This document shows positions 30,973-41,899 of a stretch of 64,000 nucleotides of DNA, piece after piece. This DNA comes from Loripinus fragilis. Taxonomy: Eukaryota; Mollusca; Bivalvia; Lucinida; Lucinidae. The translations under genes were made by a program, and so were the position numbers. Every line of letters starts with the position of its first letter. The first letter of the stretch is position 1. A model generated the notes under the pieces. That model saw only the letters and a list, made by a program, of their open reading frames with translations. It was not told the DNA's origin and ran no database searches. Where the stretch lies: the NCBI GenBank assembly GCA_964019695.1, contig OZ026530.1:40360944-40424943 (forward strand), in the 5' to 3' direction.

Positions 30973-33207
30973 AGGCCCTGTCACACTACGACGTATGGCA
31001 CCAACGTATGCCGACGTATGAGAAATATAGCCAGTACGTTGGTGTACGCTGAATAAGTTAGAGATAAGTTTTAAACACGTTATGAATACGCTACAGTACG
31101 TTGGTATACGTTGTCATACGTCGAATGGGTCCAAAACTTTTGTGCATGCACAAAAATTTCAGCGTATGCCGACGTACTGCTTATACGTTAGCCATAAGTT
31201 AGATGTACGCTACACGTAAGTTATGCATACGTTTAGGTACGTTACTCATAAGTTACTCATGCGTTTGCATACGCTGTATTACGTCATGGTCTGTTTGATG
31301 CTTGTGTAGCGTATGTCTAGCGTATGCGTAACGTATTTCTAACCTATTGGCAACGTGTTTCTAACTTATGCGTAACTTATGGAAAACGTATATTAACGTA
31401 TTAATCGTTTGACTAACGCACATAGAACTTACTCGGCGTATTGAAAACGTATGCAGAACGTACTGGACGTGTTTATAACCTACGAGAAGCGTATCTGCCG
31501 GCGTTCTGGGGACTCAAATATGAAGTGGATACAGATGAGCACCATCATTCTTGTTGATGGGGTGGAGAAAGGAAGACTGTGAGAGGCTTCGAAGAGAGTA
31601 CCAAATAGCCATTATACAGCATCAAAATCACATGATTGATTCGGCACTATTTCTGTCCAACAGGAACAGGAGCATAAAGGTAACTTATGGAGATGTGTCT
31701 AAATCTCTTTGGAGATGTGTCAACGTAGGAGGGCGATCTGGGCGAGGCCATGGATCGGAAGGCGACGGAGTTCGGTATATACGATCAGCTTATGATGGAA
31801 CTCCGTAATGAGGACCCTGCATCATTCACCAACTTCCTCCGCATGCCTCAAGACATGTTTGAAGAGCTGCTAGACAGAGTGGGTCCAAGGATAACCAAGA
31901 TGCATACACGGTACAGGGAGTCCCTCTGCCAGGCCTGAAGCTTTCCCTGACCGTACGCCAACTCAGCATCTGGGGACAAGTTTGTAACGCAATAATTGAC
32001 GAATACAAAGATGAAGTACTGGCTTGTCCAAACACTCCTGAGGGTTGCCATACTATATCTAACAAAATAAACTGTGGCGAGTATGATACCATATTACCAA
32101 AAAAGTTTATAGACTTTTTTTTAATTAAAAGTAATTGATAACTTCAATATTTCGAAAATAAACGTCAAATTTGTTTATCAATTTATAGCTCCTGTCATGA
32201 AACATCTACATAAGTTACCTTAATGCACGCTTTCACTACTGATATTGACTACATACACTGGAAGTGATTTAGGGAAGACGTTTTGATGTAAATCATGGCA
32301 GGAGATATGCTGTTATGTGATCGAGAACGTCTTACAAATTTACGTTAACGTCACTTGCGCAATGCAAAAGACACGTGATACAAGCGTAACTTATGCATAA
32401 TCTGTAATTTGTTTATACCCTTAGCTTATTCCAATAAAACCGGATGTAAAAAATCGAAACTTTGAAAGGCCCAAGACGTTGAATTTTATTACAAGACTAA
32501 AGTAATCAGGATGGGTGGGGTATGTCAGTATTTTTAAAGGCATACCGAATTGTCAATTCATTTCTAATCTTTCAGTGTTGAATGTGCAATCGTGAAAGTA
32601 CGCAAATTTGTTGAGTCAGGAATCAAAACTAACACGTGTTAACATGCAGTTGAATTTGTGTCCTTCAAAATCGACCACCCTGTCTTAAAACGGACACTTT
32701 TTCAACACCTAAAGTAAATTTACAACTAGGACACACTACAAGGTGGTCAGACTATGATATGCAATAACAATTATCTCGCTGACATTCTCAGGGTTTTATG
32801 AAATAAAGGATTCAGTCTGGGTGATGCGTTTTCAAAGTCCTTAAGTATAGCTTAGGTCACTTAATCGCTCCAAGCACGCTTTGCATAAGTTCGGTATAAG
32901 TTAGACTATCGTTGTGCATAAGTTCCTCATAAGTCAAGAACGCTAAGGATACGCTGGGCATACGCTGTTATACGTTTGTATAAGTTATGTTACGCCAGAG
33001 ATAAGTTATGAATAAGTTACTCATACGTTAGAAATGCGCTATATATACGTTCAGCACGTTCAGCATACGCTTTGGATACGCCCAGAAGGAGAATTTCTCT
33101 GAATATTTTCATTCGACTTCATTCGACTTCAGCGTATGCTGACGTATTGGATATTTTTTCATATGTCGGCATACGTTGGCGCTATACGTCGTAGTGTGAC
33201 AGGGCCT
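30973..33207. mobile_element. Internally deleted PIF/Harbinger element, TTA target duplication
   Basis: Inverted termini of about 55 bp begin AGGCCCTGTCACACTACGAC at both ends. TTA at 30970-30972 and 33208-33210 is the duplication. Large subterminal zones (about 30990-31510 and 32880-33190) are packed with ACGTATG, ACGTTAG/AACGTA and ATAAGTT/AACTTAT motifs in both orientations. The interior holds a broken transposase fragment. 2235 bp. Confidence 0.92.
31710..32070 (+). pseudogene. Harbinger transposase fragment
   Basis: Conceptual translation reads RRRAIWARPWIGRR in one frame, then EFGIYDQLMMELRNEDPASF and FLRMPQDMFEELLDRVGPRI in another (stop at 31938). After a small shift it reads LKLSLTVRQLS joined directly to VCNAIIDEYKDEVLACPNTP. 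These blocks are, in order, the N-terminal and central parts of PIF/Harbinger nucleases. The segment between LTVRQLS and VCNAI, and everything C-terminal including the DDE core, is missing. Inactive. Confidence 0.85.
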
Positions 33208-33211
33208 TTAA

Positions 33212-33425
33212 CCCATAAAGCACCATCTATAATTTGCAGCAGAAGACAGTTTCAAATTTTGCCGCTTTTTTCGAAATAACAAATAAGGCATGATATTTCA
33301 TGAGAATCGTCTGCTGGCAGACGATTCTCATGAAATAGTATACCTTTAAGTTATTTTTATTGAAAACTAGGAAGGATTTTTTTTAAATTTGTCGTCTGCT
33401 GCAGTCGTGATTGGCGCCTTAAGGG
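33212..33425. mobile_element. piggyBac-like MITE (TTAA|CCC...GGG|TTAA)
   Basis: TTAA at 33208-33211 and 33426-33429 flank CCCATAAAGCACC and GGCGCCTTAAGGG. A near-perfect 42-bp palindrome (33295-33336, ATTTCATGAGAATCGTCTGC plus its complement with TG between) forms the core. Subterminal CGTCTGCTGCAG is shared with other copies of the family. Confidence 0.85.
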
Positions 33426-33779
33426 TTAAGATCTTGTCAAAGATTGCCAAGAGACGGTACGAAGAAAAACTGAATACCATTAGAGTTGAGAATGTAGAGA
33501 AGGGTGACCCCTTTCTGGTTTCTAGCGAGTGGGTTAACCCCGGGGTTGACGATGTTTCAAAATTGCCAGAGGTAGAGTTCGGACAAATCTATGTGTACTT
33601 AATAGATGCGCCTGGTCCATACACCCGAGAGACCACGTCGAAAGAATGTGGAGCACCGTGTAAAATGAACGACAGCAGCTTGTTCGGAACAGACAGCTTG
33701 CATGTCGTTTTGTCGCAGAGGTTCATGTCATTTTTAGTCACTGACCCCACCTACATGTACATGGAATGGTGAGGACTTT

Positions 33780-34640
33780 TCTCATTTACAGCTCTGGAAT
33801 GGATAACCTTACACTGACACTACACTGAGCAAATTTTCTAATTGGTTACCTAACATTTTTGCGCTTGTTTTGAAAGCAAGATTCGCCTATACAAAATTCA
33901 TGCTTCTATAAATCAACCATTTTTTGCCGAGACTCTGCTGGTCATTTCATTTAAAAATGACTGGTACTTCTTGCAAAGCGATGCTAAAGTTAAGGTACCC
34001 TCATTTCAAAAAGTCACATTTTTTCTACAATATTAAATATTCCACAGAGACGCTATCCATTTGTAATTTTGTTTGTTTGAAGATGTTACTGGCTGCCGTT
34101 ACTTAAGACGTACAAGCTTCGAATGTGTTGCTTCACTCGGACTCCTCGTTTCTGTTACGTAATAGCATGAAGACAAACACTAACGGCAGCTAAATCGTAG
34201 AAATTCAGCTCTATGCATGCAATTTAAATAGGAAGTTCATGCTTTTCTGTACGGCTTATTTTTTGCGACACGGCATTGAATTTTTCAGCGTTTATTCATT
34301 ACTACTAGACGTCACTTTTGTAATTTGGAAATTGAAATAAAAAAGCAAAGTGCTGTCAAATTGATTTTTTTTTAAGTTTAACAATCAAACCGGAAGTGCA
34401 CAGCAGCAGTGAAATGTTTGTCATCAATAAATGGACGACTCAAGATCTCTTCTGTTATGCCATTCTTGTTCAGATACAATAAATTGCATGCAACAAATTT
34501 TGCACGAGCTCCATGTTATTAGCCCTTGGTCAGAAATAATAATTTTAAAAAGTGACCAATTAGAAATTTTGTTCAGTGTAGATATTTTCGCACCAGGAAA
34601 ATTGTAGATAGGTAAAGCTGGCCATATTTACATGACCATT
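33780..34640. other. No gene seen
   Basis: No further exon of the split ORF, and no repeat architecture, could be identified here. Confidence 0.4.
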
Positions 34641-34645
34641 GCTTG

Positions 34646-34880
34646 TGCGGATCAGGTGGGGGGCAGGGGTCCGGACTCCCCCTTAAAAAGTCACAAAACT
34701 ATAGGGTTTCCTAACAATACTGGTCCGGATCCCCTGTAAAACCACAAAGCTACCAAGCCAGCATTCAATGTTGGGCCACCATCGGCCCGCTTATAGTGGT
34801 ATTTGGACCCTCTCTGCCCTCATCAACTAAAAACGTAGTCAATTTGGACCGCCTCTGAAAAGACTTTCCGGATCCGCGCA
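34646..34880. mobile_element. MITE with GCGGATC ends
   Basis: TGCGGATCAGGTGGGGGGCA at the left and CCGGATCCGCGCATGCA at the right, with GGACCCCC-rich interior (GTCCGGACTCCCCCTTAAAA). Similar elements at 40550-40702 and 43040-43370. Confidence 0.55.
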
Positions 34881-35030
34881 TGCATTGTCGCTGACTAGGA
34901 CTTTAAACCACAAAACAAAAGAAACACAACCAATTTTCCATTTAATGAGGCATACATAGATATTTTATTGAATCACATTCTTTCAAGTACCCATAATCAT
35001 TCAAGTATCTTGTGCTCTGGAACTCTAATA

Positions 35031-35664
35031 CACTGCTCAAAATATTTAAAGGAACACTGCGTATTTTGCCATTGATCATAATACAAAGTCACTCATAGTC
35101 TGACTCATAACGAGAGTTGGATTAATAAGGCAAAAACATGTTTCTCCTGTGATTAGTTTCGCTACCCATCAAGGATGATGCTTGTTAATAAAAATGAAGT
35201 AATTCCTTTCCAGAAATCTCCATAATACGCTTTATGTAAAAATGTGTGTGTGTGTGCTTTTTGCTTTTTTTTAAATACCCCTTTTTTCAAAACCAAATTT
35301 TAAGATGATGCTTCAATCAAGCACCACAACAGCATCATTTCTGTACAGTCAATAGCCTTTCAATGTTGCAGAAATTATTTGGTTACGCTATTAACAAACC
35401 CGGAAGATTCTACAGAGTTCCAGAAAAAAATCGTCATTTTTAAGAAAATTAAAAATTACATAATTTGAGCCATAAACTTGAGCAGCAAGTGTTGTATCAA
35501 AACTGTTTCTGGTCGAAAACTTTGACAATCGTAGCACAAATGGCAAAAGAAACTGGGTTTCTGCCATTTAGTCTAGTGAAATACATTACTTGTCTATTGG
35601 ACAGGGGTTAAAATTATCACCTATGGAAAATCATCAGGTGTTCCTTTAAATATTTTGAGCAGTG
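35031..35664. mobile_element. Tc1/mariner-type MITE, TA target duplication
   Basis: Inverted termini CACTGCTCAAAATATTTAAA (left) and its complement (right), about 29 bp, flanked by TA. 634 bp, no transposase. A TG microsatellite lies near 35244-35256. A truncated copy lies at 12178-12418. Confidence 0.9.
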
Positions 35665-35689
35665 TATATAGATCCACATTTATTCCTCA

Positions 35690-36125
35690 CTGATACAATA
35701 CTACAATGAGCACAAAACATGCCACATAGGTCAATTTAAGAAAAACATGAGCAAAAAATATGATTATTCTTTTATCCACCAGTAAAAACATCTTTCCATC
35801 AGTTTGAACATATTTTGGGTGCTGAAAAGAACAATCTAATTGAGATAGTTCTTTTGAGTACCCACAACATATGGCTTGGTTGAGAAATAAAAAAATGATT
35901 TTCAAATATGCACTCTTGTTTGGAGGTCTGATGCAGGATTGCATTGAAAAAGAATATTAATACCGATTAACTCTTTGTATTATATGACGTTTTGCTTACT
36001 GTAAAGGCGGCACCTCATGAATGCATAATTGTGACTGGTCAACCTTAGATATATTTAAAAGCTGTAAATGAGGCGTTGTTTTATTCAAAAGTAACTGTAT
36101 CATCTTACCTCAGTATAGGCGCAAA
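35690..36125. other. No gene seen
   Basis: The 85-codon minus frame here has no recognisable feature. Confidence 0.4.
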
Positions 36126-36129
36126 CCAC

Positions 36130-36289
36130 ATTATTTAGTCTTAAAACGCCAGCAAAATAACCGCATCTAGTATAGAGGCAAATATTGTGGACCCAGATCT
36201 GGGTCCACACTGTTTTCCTATGAGGCTTCAAATATTTAGTGGACGACAATTAAAATACATTTTGTGATTACATGTATGCGCTTTAAGAG
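36130..36289. mobile_element. piggyBac-like MITE, short copy
   Basis: Right end GCGCTTTAAGAG|TTAA at 36290-36293; left end around GTCTTAAAACGCC is diverged. The core palindrome GTGGACCCAGATCTGGGTCCAC is at 36189-36210. Same family as 33212-33425 and 45176-48867. Confidence 0.65.
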
Positions 36290-36524
36290 TTAATAAATGT
36301 GAGTTCAGTGTGTAAACGGTAAGGATTTTCATGAAATGCATGCACGCACATTTGCGCGGCCCGAACAACTTATTAATTCTTCACCAAATTATTTATAGAA
36401 CATGATTTCCCTGAAATAGCCGATCCACGCCCAGATATGAATATTTAAGTTGCTGCCTTTACTGTAAGCGAAAAGATTATTAATATATCAATGGATTTAT
36501 ACAATAAACTTGGGATAGTGCATA

Positions 36525-36625
36525 TTACATAGAGAATCTTTCATTCATGAGTGCTCATGTTTTATTGAATTTATTAAACGAGTTGAGGAAAAGAGATAAA
36601 ATGCGAGGTTTGCCGAGCCTCCTTA
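36525..36625. mobile_element. Fragment of the GAGTTGAG/GATAAAATGC foldback family
   Basis: CATGAGTGCTCATGTTTTAT, TTATTAAACGAGTTGAGGAA and AGAGATAAAATGCGAGG match the 17975 and 24190 elements. Only the left half is present. Confidence 0.7.
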
Positions 36626-36629
36626 GCTA

Positions 36630-37120
36630 CATCCACTAGCTAAAAATGAAAATTTCATTTGTTGCTGGTTTGAATATGATACTTTCCCAAAAACAATAAT
36701 CAATACCGTTGATCGGTCTGCTAGGATGCGCAGGCTGGTCTGCGGTCTGTTCAGTCTAAGAAGTGAAGTATTCCTGTTTTTACATCTGAGTGAGGCGCTT
36801 TTTATTCACGTCAGTATTATGTTTAAATTAAAGTGTCAACTAAACTGTGTGCTTCTCTTGAAACACAGAAGAAGGACTTTATTGATCTCATATACAGAAA
36901 AATCTCGAAAATTGTATCTCTGATTTTTCGAAATGCTCGCTATTTTGAATTAAATTTGGGACACAGTGGATTCAGAGAACATGACCTCATTGTAAATTAT
37001 TTTAAAAACAGTCTAGAAAACATATGTTTTGTGTACGTAAATGAAACGTCTCCCTGAGACGTTTCTTTTAAGGGAGACGAAACGTTATGTTTACTAGAGA
37101 AAATTTATGTTTACTAGAGA
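36630..37120. other. No gene supported
   Basis: Short frames only. A GCGCAGGCTGGTCTGCGGTC fragment near 36730 relates to the foldback MITE family. A palindromic GAAACGTCTCCCTGAGACGTTTC lies at 37041-37063. Confidence 0.4.
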
Positions 37121-37122
37121 AA

Positions 37123-37302
37123 GGGAGCGCAGTGGCTCTGTGGTAGAGTGCTTGACTCGAGATCGAGGGGCCGCGCGGGTTCGAGCCTCACCGGAGTCAC
37201 TGCGTTGTGGTCCTTGAGCAAGACACATTTATCCTAGTTTAGTCACCCCAGGAAGACCCGTCCCTGTTAAACTGAAAGATTGTTGATGGGACGTAAAGAG
37301 AA
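37123..37302 (+). mobile_element. tRNA-derived SINE
   Basis: Pol III box A (TGGCTCTGTGGTAGAG) and box B (GGTTCGAGCC) in a tRNA-like head beginning GGGAGCGCAGTGG. A body with GTGGTCCTTGAGCAAGACAC follows and ends GTTGATGGGACGTAAAG. A second copy is at 24916-25083 (minus). Not a functional tRNA: the acceptor stem does not close. Confidence 0.85.
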
Positions 37303-37433
37303 AAGCTTTCATGTCTACCTCACTATACAGTTCAAACTTCTGAAAGTTCGAATTTAAACCTCTAATTCCGGGGAGTTCGAATTTACGAGATTCGACAGTA
37401 CTTAATCCTCATAAGATTCGAACGACACACACT

Positions 37434-37931
37434 CACTGTAGTCATAGCACTACGGCAATTTGGGTCTCGTCACCAACTCCGGTGTTATAGTAAAATTACC
37501 TTCAAATAAAGGGTGACAAAAATGAGAACTTTCGAATATGTTTGCTTCGAGATTGCATCCTCTAGTTAACAACCTATGTGTTGTCTCGCCATAGCGGATA
37601 TAAAATCAGATTTTAAAAGTGTTTTTACAGTTATATAAAAAAAAGTCAATTACGATCTAGTCTTAATTATACGGTTTTGTCATTGATGAATTATCCACGA
37701 TGACAAAACTGTAACTAGTCATTTCATGTCTAAGCATCAAACGTTAAAGTTTTCATATAATTTAAAGCTGAAAGATTCAATGTGAATTTGATGAACAAAA
37801 ATCAATCGGAACCCAAGCATTTTGGGGTGTTTATCTGTGATTAAATGAAGAAATTGAACATGATGTGAAAGGTTCCTTAACACCGAAATAAGTAACGAGA
37901 CCCAAACTGCCGTAGTGGTATGACCACAGTG
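37434..37931. mobile_element. Inverted-repeat element, ~500 bp
   Basis: The left end CACTGTAGTCATAGCACTAC, extending into GGCAATTTGGGTCTCGT, pairs with the right end ACGAGACCCAAACTGCC/GTAGTGGTATGACCACAGTG. Arms about 40-45 bp. Family not recognised; no target duplication was resolved. Confidence 0.75.
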
Positions 37932-38321
37932 ACACTGCTCAGCTGCTCAAATGGTGTTGGGCGAAATTCAAAGACACTCTCAAGTATATATTATCCTTTT
38001 AATAAATAATTTTATTTACTAGCTTCCAACAAAATTATATTGTGGTTTTGGGTTTAAATTTTACGTCCCAGTCATCAGCTAAGGTCGTTTCACCTAATAC
38101 AGTGCTTCTTATAGTTTACTCCGCCCCTTTGCTGTGCTTCACAACCAATCAATTTGCAGAGAAATTTAAATTTTTGGCCAACTTAATCACATATTTTGTC
38201 AATAGTTGTAATATCTATTAAGTAAATCATTAAGAAAAAAAACGTGAAGTTGCCAATGCGACCATTTCTAAAGGCACATTCATGAAAAAGGAGGAGAAAA
38301 CTATACTGAGTAGTTCATTGA

Positions 38322-38404
38322 TCATATATTACAATTATACAGGAACTAAGTGGTTCACTGCTGCGCTCGTTAACACTGAATTCTTTTATAATTGTAATAT
38401 ATGA
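38322..38404. mobile_element. Short foldback
   Basis: TCATATATTACAATTATA at 38322 and its complement TATAATTGTAATATATGA at 38387 bound an 83 bp unit. Confidence 0.6.
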
Positions 38405-38420
38405 TAATTAGAGATAATCT

Positions 38421-38542
38421 CATGGCGTTTTGGTTATCGCCCGAAGTATCAACCCGCGACCCCATTATCAGCCCGAGAGCTTTAGCTCGAGGGCTGATAA
38501 TGGTCGAGGGTTGATACTGAGGGCGATAATCAAAACCCCATG
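38421..38542. mobile_element. Foldback element with ~55-bp arms
   Basis: CATGGCGTTTTGGTTATCGC pairs with GCGATAATCAAAACCCCATG; inner AGTATCAACCCGCGACC pairs with GGTCGAGGGTTGATACT; then CATTATCAGCCC with GGGCTGATAATG. The centre is near GAGCTTTAGCTC. Confidence 0.8.
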
Positions 38543-39020
38543 TTATAATCTGTTTATCACATATTCCATTTCACTATTTCAACACGTTTGGCGTTAAAAA
38601 TGTAAGTAAAACAGAGGAATGGCGTAAATTTTGCGTTACGTCACGCCACTTGTTTACATCTGACGTCATCAAATGATCAACGTTACGTGCCGGGCATGAT
38701 AACCTCTCTCCGTTCAAAATACATGACTTCCGGTTATCATCACGGCGGGCTGATAACCAGTTGGCGGGAAAGAACTTATCGCATATGCAGTCTTTGGGTT
38801 ATCACGGCAAAATGTGTCTTAAATATGTGATAATAACCTATACGTATAAATTCACAACACATGGCGGCGTATCCAACAATTGTGTAAACTCATAATCCCT
38901 TGAAAAATAAAAACAATAGGTAAAAACACACACACAAAAACACGACATGGCTATGATAGCGAGAGATTGTTTTATTTCTTATATGTGGTGGAAGATACAG
39001 TGGGTTTGAAGATACTGGTC

Positions 39021-39216
39021 TGCCAGCCAAGAGTGACAGTGACGTCATGTTTTGTTTACAAAATTAATTGGGACTTAGAATCGATATATCACTTGTGTAT
39101 TAATCCTATACACAAGTGATCTATCGATTCACGTTAGGTCATGTGGAGTGTACAAGTTGATGTTTTACTAAACAATTCCAAACAAAATATTAGGTCACTG
39201 TCACTCTTGGTTGGCA
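39021..39216. mobile_element. Foldback element with inner palindrome
   Basis: TGCCAGCCAAGAGTGACAGT and its complement ACTGTCACTCTTGGTTGGCA are the outer repeats. The inner palindrome GAATCGATATATCACTTGTG / CACAAGTGATCTATCGATTC lies at 39078-39130. Confidence 0.8.
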
Positions 39217-39267
39217 CGACAGTAGATGAGAATCGTTGTAAACAAAATATATGAACAAATCGAGGTA

Positions 39268-39393
39268 TAGTCCGTGCTCGATAAGAGTGACGAAACAGAT
39301 TTACAGTCAAAAGTATGAACGAAAAACCTATCAGGTGGATAAAGGACCATAACGTGACTAACTACGTAACTCTACTCTTATCGAGCACGGACT
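39268..39393. mobile_element. Small MITE, 126 bp
   Basis: Inverted termini TAGTCCGTGCTCGATAAGAG and CTCTTATCGAGCACGGACT. No coding. Confidence 0.8.
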
Positions 39394-39657
39394 CTATTTG
39401 GTATTTTATACAGGTATATATCATAAACTGTCCCTGACTGCAGTTATATATTTACTGTTATTTACATGTTTCTATGAAAAATAGTAAATATATCACACGG
39501 TAAGAGTATTGTCCGTCATGGATAGAGTCCAATAGAAATCAGGTGTAGCAGCTTAATACCGTTATTCATTCATTCAAGTTCATTCATAAAAAAATAATAA
39601 CACTGCAGGTAAAACGATTGTACGGATCTAGCGATAAATAATGATCATGGCATGTAT

Positions 39658-39745
39658 AGCCTCGGTGGCTCAGTAGGTAGAGAGGCAACTGTGATAATAT
39701 TCACGTGATCTATGTAAAAAGTTACAGGTTCGAATACCATTGTTT
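39658..39745 (+). mobile_element. tRNA-like Pol III head (SINE or tRNA relic)
   Basis: Box A TGGCTCAGTAGGTAG at 39666 and box B GGTTCGAATACC at 39727. Acceptor stem not closed; followed by a T-rich stretch. Not a functional tRNA gene. Confidence 0.55.
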
Positions 39746-39899
39746 AGCATTTTATAGGCTTATTGATAGGCTCTATATATTTTTTCATTTGTTTCCAAAG
39801 TGTATTTTCTTATTCTAGATATTTTCTTATTTTGTGTATTTGTCTTTATATCTTTTAATGTTCTTTTTTTCAATTTCTATATTTTAAAATCTTTTTTAC

Positions 39900-40540
39900 G
39901 AATAGAATTCTATTTCAATATATACGTGATATAAAAAGCTCATAAAATAATGCCATTTGATTTTCATCGCAATACTTAGTATCAAAGGGTCAAGTGAGCC
40001 TGCAGAAATACGCAAACTCACCAGAGCGTTTGCCGCTCGCATACACAACCTACTGTGTGGATGTAGATGAAGATTCATTTAAACTTTAATTATTTCATGA
40101 AAACCTGTGTCGCACGCTATGAACAGCCATGTTTTAACCGACAAAAACCAATGTATTAAGCAGGCAATTGCTGTTGATGCACGGCTCTTGTACTTTACAT
40201 ATACGCATTCTAGGCCGTCATAAAAATTGACGTCATCAACAGTAGCGTGTATAGAAATTAACATAATTCAGTGACGTTAGGATGACGTAAGTCTTTGCTC
40301 TGGAACAGGCTTTTTCAAAACCTACGAATCCTTCATGCAATCGCGCGCCATTACAGTAATACAAAAATGAACTTTTCGAAGCGTTTTTCCAAAGTTTTCA
40401 AGTGACAAAATTACTTTATGCAATAATAACGACCAAACTTGGATTTCTGATACATTAACATCTGCTAGACCCCTCGTGGGTCGCTAAAACTCTCGTCTTT
40501 CACTGGTTTTCCTGTAAAGCCTGAAATATCGACATAAGCC
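39900..40540. other. No gene seen
   Basis: Two short minus-strand frames only; nothing recognisable. Confidence 0.4.
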
Positions 40541-40549
40541 TTTTTGTTC

Positions 40550-40702
40550 AAAGGCGGATCCACGACTCCAGGAGAGGGGATTCAGATAAATTTGGGAGGG
40601 GGTCGATTTGCAGATGATCTCTCATTTTTCTTGAATATCCCTATAAAAATGAAATACTCTGTTCCGAACCCCCCTGAACCCCATCTGGATCCGCCAATGT
40701 TT
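40550..40702. mobile_element. MITE with GGCGGATCCA ends
   Basis: GGCGGATCCACGACTCC at the left and CATCTGGATCCGCC at the right; same family as 34646-34880. Confidence 0.65.
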
Positions 40703-40775
40703 ATTACAGCGCTAGGTAATTCAAACTGCCCGCTGAAGGAGTAAGAAAAATAAAAAAAAAATAAAACAAAAACTC

Positions 40776-40860
40776 ATGGATTCGAACCCTCAGACAAAAA
40801 TACAGTTTTGAATATGTAAATATCGCTACTTAACCACTGGACCACTGGTCTGTGACACCC
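40776..40860 (-). mobile_element. tRNA-like Pol III head (minus)
   Basis: On the minus strand, box A TGGTCCAGTGGTTAAG and box B GGGTTCGAATCC are present. The anticodon region is AT-rich and over-long. T-rich sequence follows. Confidence 0.5.
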
Positions 40861-41080
40861 AATGGTACCTTTAATCCATTAGCAAGGATATATCTACCAA
40901 TATCCTCGTTTGTTTACCTGTCTAAATGCGGGATTACCTTTTATTGACAATAGACCTCTCCGATTACAGTTATAATTAGTGACGTCACCCTACTCTGATT
41001 ATGTTATGTCTATAAAGTCCAATTTTTATGCATCTTTGAAACAACTGTAGTACTGATGTTTCAAATATGCATTTAAGAAA

Positions 41081-41217
41081 TTAATTCAATTTTTAGAATG
41101 TTCATGGAATCATGAATACGTCGGGTCTCGTGCAAAGTAAGTGAAGGCACACGTTAACTTTGCAAGAGACCCGAAGTATTCATGAATCCATGAACATTCA
41201 AAAAATTGAATTCATTA
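41081..41217. mobile_element. Foldback element with ~57-bp arms
   Basis: TTAATTCAATTTTTAGAATG/TTCATGGAATCATGAATACG/TCGGGTCTC pairs with GAGACCCGAAGTATTCATGA/ATCCATGAACATTCAAAAAA/TTGAATTCATTA. The loop is about 20 nt. Confidence 0.85.
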
Positions 41218-41693
41218 CTTATATTTACATTTTATATTATCAGTCAAGTATCAATTTTCAATATTCACCTAACTTGGCTGGTTTTCCAGATATTTTGAAT
41301 TAAATCAGACTTAACGTAGGGTTTGGAATAGCCAAAACGCCGATTTGCCGCGCTTAACGTCATGGCAATACGCGTTCGACGTCACGCAAACGTCAGTAAA
41401 CAAGCAACGTTATTGGATGGACTTGACGTAAGCCCGCTCAAATGGCGCTTATGTGGGTGTGGCTCAAATCGATTTGTTCATGAAGGTATGAACCACAATT
41501 CAAATGTAAAGGTTTATCTAAAGACTCGCAGTGGAAATGTAAATATTATAATATGATAATTGTATTGTTTGTCAAAATTGACACGAGACATATGAATATT
41601 CAATGACCTTTTACTCAGTCTTCGTGAATCTTCGTAAAAAGTGCGCTTGAGATTGTTCTATTATTACTAATCGGAAAGAAATTAAACATATTT

Positions 41694-41885
41694 CCCCGAT
41701 AGCCTAGTGGATAGTCTTGTGTTTTAGCACTCAAAAGATGTGGGTTCGAGACCAGTAGCATTTAAGTATTTTTTTTTTCATTTTTTTTTCGATTTCCTAG
41801 TTTCTTTGTCTTTATTCTTGATTTTGTGCACCATTGGATTTATTTATTTGAATTTGGCATGCGTTTATGTAACAAATACCACAGT
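41694..41885 (+). mobile_element. tRNA-derived SINE with identifiable body
   Basis: Box A TAGCCTAGTGGATAG (41700) and box B GGTTCGAGACC (41743) lead into a body with TTTCTTTGTCTTTATTCTTG/ATTTTGTGCACC and TTTATGTAACAAATACC. The same body occurs on the minus strand at 55442-55512 without a head. Confidence 0.7.
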
Positions 41886-41899
41886 ATCGATTCACTGTG

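Larger units (their letters stand above)
30957..33772 (+). pseudogene. Coding exon split by nested Harbinger and piggyBac-like elements
   Basis: An ATG at 30957 (context ACAATGA) starts MSEYF-, which is cut at a TTTAA by the element at 30973-33207 and the MITE at 33212-33425. After one TTAA copy (33426-33429) the frame continues KILSKIAKRRYEEKLNTIR and runs to a stop at 33770-33772. Taking out both insertions and the duplicated TTAA gives one continuous in-frame ORF of about 121 codons. The part ending LIDAPGPYTRE resembles the N-terminal region of uncharacterised invertebrate proteins with SWIM/YqaJ-type domains, from memory only. The tail after PYTRE may be intron, with possible donors near 33640-33660. 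Without removal of the insertions, the downstream part has no ATG near its start. Strong as a disrupted exon, weak as to family. Confidence 0.6.

Noticed and set aside
31750..31938. Independent small gene of 62 codons
   Set aside because: It is the N-terminal part of a broken Harbinger transposase and its frame continues beyond the stop in another phase.
33389..33433. Alternative N-terminus (SSAAVVIGALRV) for the exon at 33430
   Set aside because: This stretch begins at TTG and is the right end of the piggyBac-like MITE, not host coding sequence.
39658..41760. Functional tRNA genes
   Set aside because: Box A and box B are present, but acceptor stems do not pair and anticodon regions are malformed; better explained as SINE heads or relics.
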